Assembly: GCA_016209985.1 (NCBI GenBank)
Contig: JACQVB010000209.1
Coordinates: 1 to 61,137, forward strand
Reading direction: 5' to 3'
Source of the DNA: Gemmatimonadota bacterium
GTDB taxonomy: Bacteria; Gemmatimonadota; Gemmatimonadetes; Gemmatimonadales; GWC2-71-9
Length of the DNA: 61,137 nucleotides
The position numbers were made by a program, and so were the translations under genes. Under the pieces are notes generated by a model, which saw nothing but the letters and a program-made list of their open reading frames with translations, ran no database searches and was not told the DNA's origin. This document shows, piece by piece, positions 56,255 to 61,137 of the stretch (its first letter is position 1; each line of letters begins with the position of its first letter).

Positions 56255-56452
56255 TCAGTTCCTGCTGAGTTCGCCACCGAGCGCTCTCGCGTAGTCCAGC
56301 AGCAGCTCAGCCACCAGCACGAACCGCACCGCGACCCTGCTCAACTCGGCAAGCTGCTCCTTCGTGAGCGGCCGGTCCTCGGGACAACGGTCGAGCGCGG
56401 CGGAGACGGCGGGAAGTGCGTCATCAACCGGAATCATAATCAGGTCGGGCAT
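56255..56452 (-). CDS. Small helical protein (65 aa)
   Basis: ATG 56452 with GGAGAG just upstream (GTG 56464 is an alternative). Reads MPDLIMIPVDDALPAVSAAL, DRCPEDRPLTKEQLAELSRV and AVRFVLVAELLLDYARAL. Helical, possibly binds a partner. No family recognised. Coupled to the 60-aa gene. Confidence 0.5.
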   Translation of the reverse strand: MPDLIMIPVDDALPAVSAALDRCPEDRPLTKEQLAELSRVAVRFVLVAELLLDYARALGGELSRN

Positions 56453-56622
56453 CCACTCTCCCACGTATCGAGCCCACGCGAAACGTGGCGTTAGGCTGTC
56501 AACGCAGCGTCAACGGCCGTGGCGCCAGCTTCAACCCAGCCCTGAGCAGTGGGGCAGAGTCGGGCGTGAAACCTCAGCCGGAGTCCCACCGTTACCTCCT
56601 GCCAGATACGGCTTGCCTGGGC

Positions 56623-56985
56623 CTATTCCTGAAGCGGTATTCCCAACTGTGCTGCCTCCCAGATGATGTAGGCCGTGACGAGCAGGTAGAACGGGTAGGA
56701 GTGTGGCGCCGATTCGCCCGCGCCCGCAGCCTGTGCGACTCCCCGAACAATCTCGAGTGCGTTCTGGTGCCGCGCCCTCCTAAGGTCTTGGACTGCGCGC
56801 CGGTACATGCTGAATTCAAACTTCGACAGATGAGCGCCTCCGGATCCTTCCCCCGAACTCCGTGCCGCGTCCTCGTCCTTCTTGATCACGAAGTCCAATA
56901 GGTCTGCCAAATGGCTCTTTGGTGCGCTTTTCCCCAACGGTTGCTCCTCCTTTCCCCACAATCCCAGGCCGACCCACGCTACCAC
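56623..56985 (-). CDS. Unknown protein with a hydrophobic C-terminus (120 aa)
   Basis: GTG start. Polar, charged first half (SHLADLLDFVIKKDEDAARS, FEFSMYRRAVQDLRRARHQN) and a C-terminal hydrophobic stretch, YPFYLLVTAYIIWEAAQLGI, that could be a membrane tail anchor. No family recognised. A G/A-rich stretch, GGGAAAGGAGGAG (56945-56957), lies inside the early codons and may be the site for a shorter start. Confidence 0.5.
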   Translation of the reverse strand: MVAWVGLGLWGKEEQPLGKSAPKSHLADLLDFVIKKDEDAARSSGEGSGGAHLSKFEFSMYRRAVQDLRRARHQNALEIVRGVAQAAGAGESAPHSYPFYLLVTAYIIWEAAQLGIPLQE

Positions 56986-57006
56986 TCAGAGGGACTGCAC
57001 GGGAGC

Positions 57007-57588
57007 TCAATGCGTGTCGAAGTCGTTGTACGGGGTCTTCAGGACAGTCGCCACGTAGATCTCGAGCAGCGCCTGTTTCACGGGGTCCGATTCCTCGACG
57101 TACCGCACGTGCATGCGCCTGATGCGAGCCTTGGCGCGAACAAACGCTGCTGCGAATCTTCGGTTCTTCAAGAGGGCAGAACGGGACCCCTCGGTCTTGT
57201 ACGTCGCCTTCAAGTAACCTGTGGCTTCCCGCGCCAGCCGGAAGGCGAAGGCGCCCATTCGGTGCGTGGCACCCAGGCGACAATGACGACCAATGCGCCG
57301 GCGCAGGCGGTTGCTCCGTCCCACGTAGAGGTGGCGGCCCCGTTCGGAGAACAGATAGACGCCAGCCAGTGGCATATCGGAAGGCAGCTCCGCCGGCAAC
57401 ACGGGCTTGGCCTTGAGTAGGTGACGGAGGCCGGTGTCCAAATCCGCCACGTACTTCTTGAACCGAGGATGCATGCCAGCTGCTCGGATCATTGTTGCGT
57501 TCGTTCGTGTCACCTCGGCTGAAAAGGTGTGCCACGGCAGGTGCGCGCGATAGACCGTGCATCGGTTATTCGGTGGCACGTCATCCAC
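57007..57588 (-). CDS. GIY-YIG nuclease-domain protein
   Basis: 193 residues. The GIY-YIG module is at about 74-165: AGVYLFSERGRHLYVGRSNR with the two Tyr-containing strands, LRRRIGRH with the catalytic Arg, and further on ALLEIYVATVLKTPYNDFDTH with a late Glu and the Asn-Asp pair. The N-terminal 70 residues are helical. Single-strand DNA cleavage is the family activity. GTG 57588 overlaps the zinc-ribbon gene by 8 bases. With the adjacent type IIG-like enzyme it may belong to a restriction locus. Confidence 0.8.
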   Translation of the reverse strand: MDDVPPNNRCTVYRAHLPWHTFSAEVTRTNATMIRAAGMHPRFKKYVADLDTGLRHLLKAKPVLPAELPSDMPLAGVYLFSERGRHLYVGRSNRLRRRIGRHCRLGATHRMGAFAFRLAREATGYLKATYKTEGSRSALLKNRRFAAAFVRAKARIRRMHVRYVEESDPVKQALLEIYVATVLKTPYNDFDTH

Positions 57589-57787
57589 GCGTTTCCCGCA
57601 CGGCTCCGCACTCCGGGCACCTGATGAACTGGTAGCGGGCCTTGAAGCCGCAAGCGGGGCAGGTCACTTCGTCCCGCGTGATCTCCTTGTCAGCGGGTTC
57701 CTGGAAACGTTTCTCCTGCGCGTGACGCGCTGCTGACTTGCGCACGCGGATTTCAACCCTTCTGTCGTACATTCTTGCGCGGCCCAT
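57581..57787 (-). CDS. Zinc-ribbon protein (68 aa)
   Basis: ATG 57787 or 57772. Basic N-terminal half (RVEIRVRKSAARHAQEKRF) and a zinc ribbon, VTCPACGFKARYQFIRCPEC. It starts 6 bases after the type IIG-like gene stop and overlaps the GIY-YIG gene start, so the three genes form one transcript. Probably a DNA- or protein-binding accessory factor. Confidence 0.75.
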   Translation of the reverse strand: MGRARMYDRRVEIRVRKSAARHAQEKRFQEPADKEITRDEVTCPACGFKARYQFIRCPECGAVRETRG

Positions 57788-57793
57788 TCAGAA

Positions 57794-60439
57794 TCACCCA
57801 ACCAGGACGTTCTTGTCCCTGCGTCGCGAACGCATTAGCTGGGCGCTCCTTGCAGCGGCTTGGACCTCATTCGCTTCAGCCTCGGACAGGCCAAGAATCT
57901 GGAAGACCAGCCGGTCCACCTCGCCCTGAACGTCTGAAGTCGTTGACGCCGCCAGTCGTTTGAAGAGCTCGTTCATCTTATCCCTCTCGGCTTGAGTCAG
58001 ACTGGTGGGGTCCAGCACTGGCAGTTTCGAGGCCTCGTATACGGCGAGTTCCAGAACACCTCCACCGTAAGACCTGCCGTGCAGCTCGAAGAACAGGGCC
58101 GTTACTGAGGATCTCAACGATATGAGAATTGGCAGAGCGTCGTCGTCCCTTAGCGGCGTGATTTCGTAGAAAGGCTGATCCGCGAATGCCTGGGCTGTGT
58201 TGAGCGTGCAGATGATGTCCTTCCATATCTTTCTCGCGAAGAGTATCGCCCCAGGCGTCTTCAATCCCAGATCGTACCAGTATGCTCTGTTCGCAACCGT
58301 CGGCAGTCTGTGAAGCTTCTCGTCTTCACCGTGCGCGATGTACTTCAGTACGCCGGTCCCCTGCAGGCCCGCTTTGGCGGTGGGAACGTTCAGGACCAGG
58401 CTTGAGCAATCCTCCTTGCCCAGGGCTAAGCCGCGTACCTCACGCGGCGATTTCACCAGTGGCCGTAGGAAGCGTTTCTCAACGCCCCATGCTCTTGCTG
58501 TCTCGGCGGTCAGGTAGAAGAACCCGTTCGCACCGGAGGTAATGCCGCGATTGATGTGAGCAACCTTCTCAAGTGTCGTCATCTTCGGATGATTCAGAAT
58601 CTTGTGATAGATGGGAGGGGCGCGGATGTAGAGGCTCCATTTTGTGTTGTCGTGCAATTCGCTCTGCTGAACCAGCGCCAGCCGATACGCGGCGGTCTCT
58701 CTTGAACTGGTGGCGCCTTCGACCATTCGCACCAGATCGTCAGTCGGCAGCGGCTTTTTCACCCTGACGAACCTGACCTGGTTCGCATCCCGCGCGGCTA
58801 CGTCTTTCTCCTTCTCAAGGATCACGACGCACGTGTTCACTAGGGCTTCCTCGAATGCCCCTGCATCGAACTCGATGATGGCCAGGATACGGTGATTGGC
58901 GAGGAAGAACTTCTGGAGGCTCTCGCCGTACTTGACCTCCAGCCACTTGTTCGAGGTTATGAAGCCCAGCCTGCCGTTCGGCTTCAGGAAGTGCGAGGCG
59001 TGGGCGAAGAAGTACGAGTAGATGTCGCTCGTCCTGTCCAGCTTCACGCCGTAGTGCTTCATGAGCTGCAGGAGCTTCTCCTTCTGGGTGATCTGCTCCT
59101 GGCGGATGTACGGCGGATTGGCAACGACGGCGTCGAAGAAGCGGTACGTGGCGCCGTGCGCGTCCGGCTTGTCCAGGCTCGCCAGCCTGTGCCGGTTGTT
59201 GAAGCCGAAGTTGTTCACGTCGAAGAAGTCACTCACGAGCACGTTTATCCGGTCGCTCTTGAAGCCGATGTTCTGCATCTCGAGGTTGATGACCGAGAGG
59301 TGGGCGGGGAACTGGTTGATCTCCACGCCGACGAGCTGGTCCAGGACCTGCTGGTGCTCCTTCTGGTTGGCCGCGCGTGCCTTGCCCTTCAGCTCCAGGA
59401 AGCGATGGTACGCCTTGACCAAGAAGCTGCCTGAGCCGCAGGCCGGGTCCAGAACTTTCGCGTTCGGGTCTTTGAGAGTGAGCCGGACCATGAGATCCAC
59501 TATCTGGGGAGGCGTATAGTACTGGCCGAGCGCCTTGCGTTCGGCGAGCGGTATAAGGCGCTCGTAGATCCTCCCGATTACGTCGCTCTTGATCTTCGAG
59601 AAGTCGTAGCCCTCAAGCTCCGTGATGAATTTCGCGAGCGTTTCGGCCACGTCCGCGGGTATGGGGATTTCGTCGAAGACTCCGCGCTCGAAGACCGCGC
59701 GGTAGTCGATGCTCAGGACGGCGTCGAAGTGCCTCTGGAGCTGGGCCTCGATGCGGCTGGCTGACGCGATGCGAAGCCTGGGAAGCTGGGCGTAGCCGGT
59801 TTCGAGGACCTTGTAGAAGAGAATCTTGTTGACCCGCAGGTACGAGGCCTGGGACGCGATGATGCTGAGCGTCTGCTCCCGCTCCTTCGCTTTCTCGAAC
59901 GCGAAGCCCTGCTCCTGGACCCACTGCTCAAACAACGTCCTGAACCCAGCTGACTTGAGCTGATCGCGGAGCGCGTCGGCGGTGGCCGGCGTAATGACTT
60001 CGTGAAGAGCGCCGAGTCGTGCAAGGAACGCGTCGTCCAGCTCCAGCCACCTCACACCCTCGGTGATCTGGACGCGGACCTCTTCGGCGAGCTTGTCCGC
60101 GACGCGGAACGCCTTCAGTCGGCGCTGCATCAGAGGGACGCCCGCACGGAACGTCTCGAAGAGGATGAAACGCCGGCCGTTCGTGGTGGCGAAGTACTCG
60201 GCGCCGCTCGCGACCGCATAGCCAGCTGCCTGGTTTATCACGTCCAGGTCAAAGGGGTCGATAGATTGGCGCTTGACCTCGATGATCACGCGGGGCTTGC
60301 TGTCCGAGTAGATGACGAGGTCAGCCCTGCCCCCGTCTATCGGCACATCCGAGCGGATGTCCTTGAAATCCTGCACTTCCTCGAAGAGTCGTTTCAGGTA
60401 GTGCTCTACGTCGCGCTCGGTGAGAAACTGCTGCGGCAC
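57794..60439 (-). CDS. Type IIG-like restriction-modification enzyme
   Basis: 881 residues combining nuclease and methyltransferase. N-terminus: HsdR_N-like PD-(D/E)XK domain, with Asp in GGRADLVIYSDSK (D40) and VIIEVKRQ (E54, K56). Then a helical linker, ERKALGQYYTPPQIVDLMVR, SAM motif I AKVLDPACGSGSFLV (about 333) and catalytic AVVANPPYIRQEQ (about 440), of the adenine type. The last 300 residues should hold the target-recognition domain. Single-chain R-M of this kind cuts at a distance from its site. GTG 60439. First gene of an apparent operon with a zinc-ribbon and a GIY-YIG gene. Confidence 0.9.
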   Translation of the reverse strand: MPQQFLTERDVEHYLKRLFEEVQDFKDIRSDVPIDGGRADLVIYSDSKPRVIIEVKRQSIDPFDLDVINQAAGYAVASGAEYFATTNGRRFILFETFRAGVPLMQRRLKAFRVADKLAEEVRVQITEGVRWLELDDAFLARLGALHEVITPATADALRDQLKSAGFRTLFEQWVQEQGFAFEKAKEREQTLSIIASQASYLRVNKILFYKVLETGYAQLPRLRIASASRIEAQLQRHFDAVLSIDYRAVFERGVFDEIPIPADVAETLAKFITELEGYDFSKIKSDVIGRIYERLIPLAERKALGQYYTPPQIVDLMVRLTLKDPNAKVLDPACGSGSFLVKAYHRFLELKGKARAANQKEHQQVLDQLVGVEINQFPAHLSVINLEMQNIGFKSDRINVLVSDFFDVNNFGFNNRHRLASLDKPDAHGATYRFFDAVVANPPYIRQEQITQKEKLLQLMKHYGVKLDRTSDIYSYFFAHASHFLKPNGRLGFITSNKWLEVKYGESLQKFFLANHRILAIIEFDAGAFEEALVNTCVVILEKEKDVAARDANQVRFVRVKKPLPTDDLVRMVEGATSSRETAAYRLALVQQSELHDNTKWSLYIRAPPIYHKILNHPKMTTLEKVAHINRGITSGANGFFYLTAETARAWGVEKRFLRPLVKSPREVRGLALGKEDCSSLVLNVPTAKAGLQGTGVLKYIAHGEDEKLHRLPTVANRAYWYDLGLKTPGAILFARKIWKDIICTLNTAQAFADQPFYEITPLRDDDALPILISLRSSVTALFFELHGRSYGGGVLELAVYEASKLPVLDPTSLTQAERDKMNELFKRLAASTTSDVQGEVDRLVFQILGLSEAEANEVQAAARSAQLMRSRRRDKNVLVG

Positions 60440-60529
60440 CCATCATCACTGAGTTTTCCTTGGTGGCGAATGCTTAAAAGACCAAGCGGGCAGTCACGTT
60501 ACGCCGCAGGGGCGTGGGGGAGTGGCGCG

Positions 60530-61120
60530 TTACTTCTTCAGCTCGCTCTGCAGGCGTTCTAGGTTCACGGCCAGGTCTTGATAGAAGGGATGCAATGCCT
60601 CCTCCGTGCTTCCGAGTTCCCGCGAGACCTCCGGCGGCAGGGCTTCCTTCTCCCACCGGTTCCACACCTCGACAAAGTGCACCAACGCGTCGAAGTGCAG
60701 CCTTGTGGCCTGTTCCGCAAGCCCGAGATGAGTCGTGAAATGTTCGACCATCTTCCGGTACAGCGGCAGGATCTCCTCTTTGTGCTGCTGATTCTCATAC
60801 TGGATGATCTTCTCAAGGCCCGGCACATGCTCTTTCTCAATCGCCATCTGCTGTTCGGGATCCCGACCCGAAATCAGCCGATGCCATGCCGTTCCCGCTG
60901 CCTCTCCAACCTTGACCCTCGTGACGCTCTTCGCCAGGATGAGCCCCCGCATCCCGAGCATCGGGGAATAGAACTCATCCAGCTGGCGGCGGAGCCATGC
61001 GTGCCTTCGTTCCTGTTTCTGGCCCCGGCTCGTCATCCATGCGCCGACCAACACGCCGGCTAGGCCTGCCAGGGCGGGCACCAGGATGTCGGCGATCTTT
61101 AGGATGGTCTGATTGTCCAT
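60530..61120 (-). CDS. Membrane-anchored helical protein of unknown function
   Basis: 196 residues. N-terminal anchor ILVPALAGLAGVLVGAWMTS (about 12-31), then a charged cytoplasmic helical domain (ERRHAWLRRQLDEFYSPMLG, EKEHVPGLEKIIQYENQQHK, FDALVHFVEVWNRWEKEALP). This anchor-plus-helical pattern with RRHAWLRRQLDEFYSPMLGM is found in many unassigned bacterial proteins near defence genes, but I cannot name a family. ATG 61120. About 90 bases upstream of the type IIG-like gene. Confidence 0.7.
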   Translation of the reverse strand: MDNQTILKIADILVPALAGLAGVLVGAWMTSRGQKQERRHAWLRRQLDEFYSPMLGMRGLILAKSVTRVKVGEAAGTAWHRLISGRDPEQQMAIEKEHVPGLEKIIQYENQQHKEEILPLYRKMVEHFTTHLGLAEQATRLHFDALVHFVEVWNRWEKEALPPEVSRELGSTEEALHPFYQDLAVNLERLQSELKK

Positions 61121-61137
61121 GGCGCAAACCTTTCGCC

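Overview
The window is about 61 kb of high-GC bacterial DNA. It has two very different parts. From 1 to about 34.2 kb it looks like chromosomal backbone with ordinary housekeeping genes (Pit, NadE, MutY, RNase Z, Mla/Mce transport, NRAMP, S9 peptidase, TauE, IUNH, Nudix). From tRNA-Gln (34.21 kb) to the right edge it is an accessory island that starts with a tyrosine integrase. Family content and GC would suit Gemmatimonadota or another high-GC soil lineage, but this is an inference; no rRNA or marker gene fixes the phylum.

Backbone, in order: phosphate transport (DUF47 end, pit); a DHp-only membrane histidine kinase; a DNA methyltransferase plus SNF2-like helicase pair that looks like a two-gene defence or R-M unit; a DUF402 gene with an in-frame amber codon; TauE; an S9 peptidase; EEP hydrolase; a Y-x6-K SDR; RsbRD-like protein; alpha/beta hydrolase; a 52-aa membrane protein with its own terminator; Nudix. 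Then a metal operon (DtxR/MntR, Tat-exported two-domain multicopper oxidase, ZIP, NRAMP, UspA). After it come hydroxyacyl-CoA dehydrogenase, nucleoside hydrolase, SnoaL, DUF72, a membrane-tethered response regulator, a fluoride-riboswitch operon (unknown ORF, crcB, DUF190), nadE, thioesterase, patatin, DUF2203, mutY, mlaEFD, rnz, a decayed cupredoxin lipoprotein gene, tRNA-Ala(CGC) and tRNA-Gln(CTG).

A striking feature of the backbone is a family of short tandem arrays, mostly of heptamers, usually as inverted pairs able to form long hairpins. Each locus has its own heptamer sequence. They sit between genes, at gene ends, and in frame inside nadE and mutY.

Island: integrase and an excisionase-like HTH gene; a tightly coupled minus-strand operon (42.2 to 36.8 kb) encoding a small beta-grasp-like protein, an eight-cysteine RING/zinc-ribbon-like protein, a membrane coiled-coil protein, a LIM-like zinc coiled-coil protein and a HerA/FtsK ATPase with a nuclease-like C-terminus. 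These are joined by 4-bp start/stop overlaps and are the best candidate for an undescribed system. Near it are a second zinc/coiled-coil paralogue and a divergent TPR-membrane-beta-propeller protein. Further right: an XRE regulator with direct-repeat operator, two HEPN-type genes (DUF3644 and TIGR02391/Ymh) with an XRE remnant between them, several orphan membrane and small proteins, a GIY-YIG protein, a zinc-ribbon protein and a single-chain type IIG-like restriction-methyltransferase. The right end of the island is not in the window.
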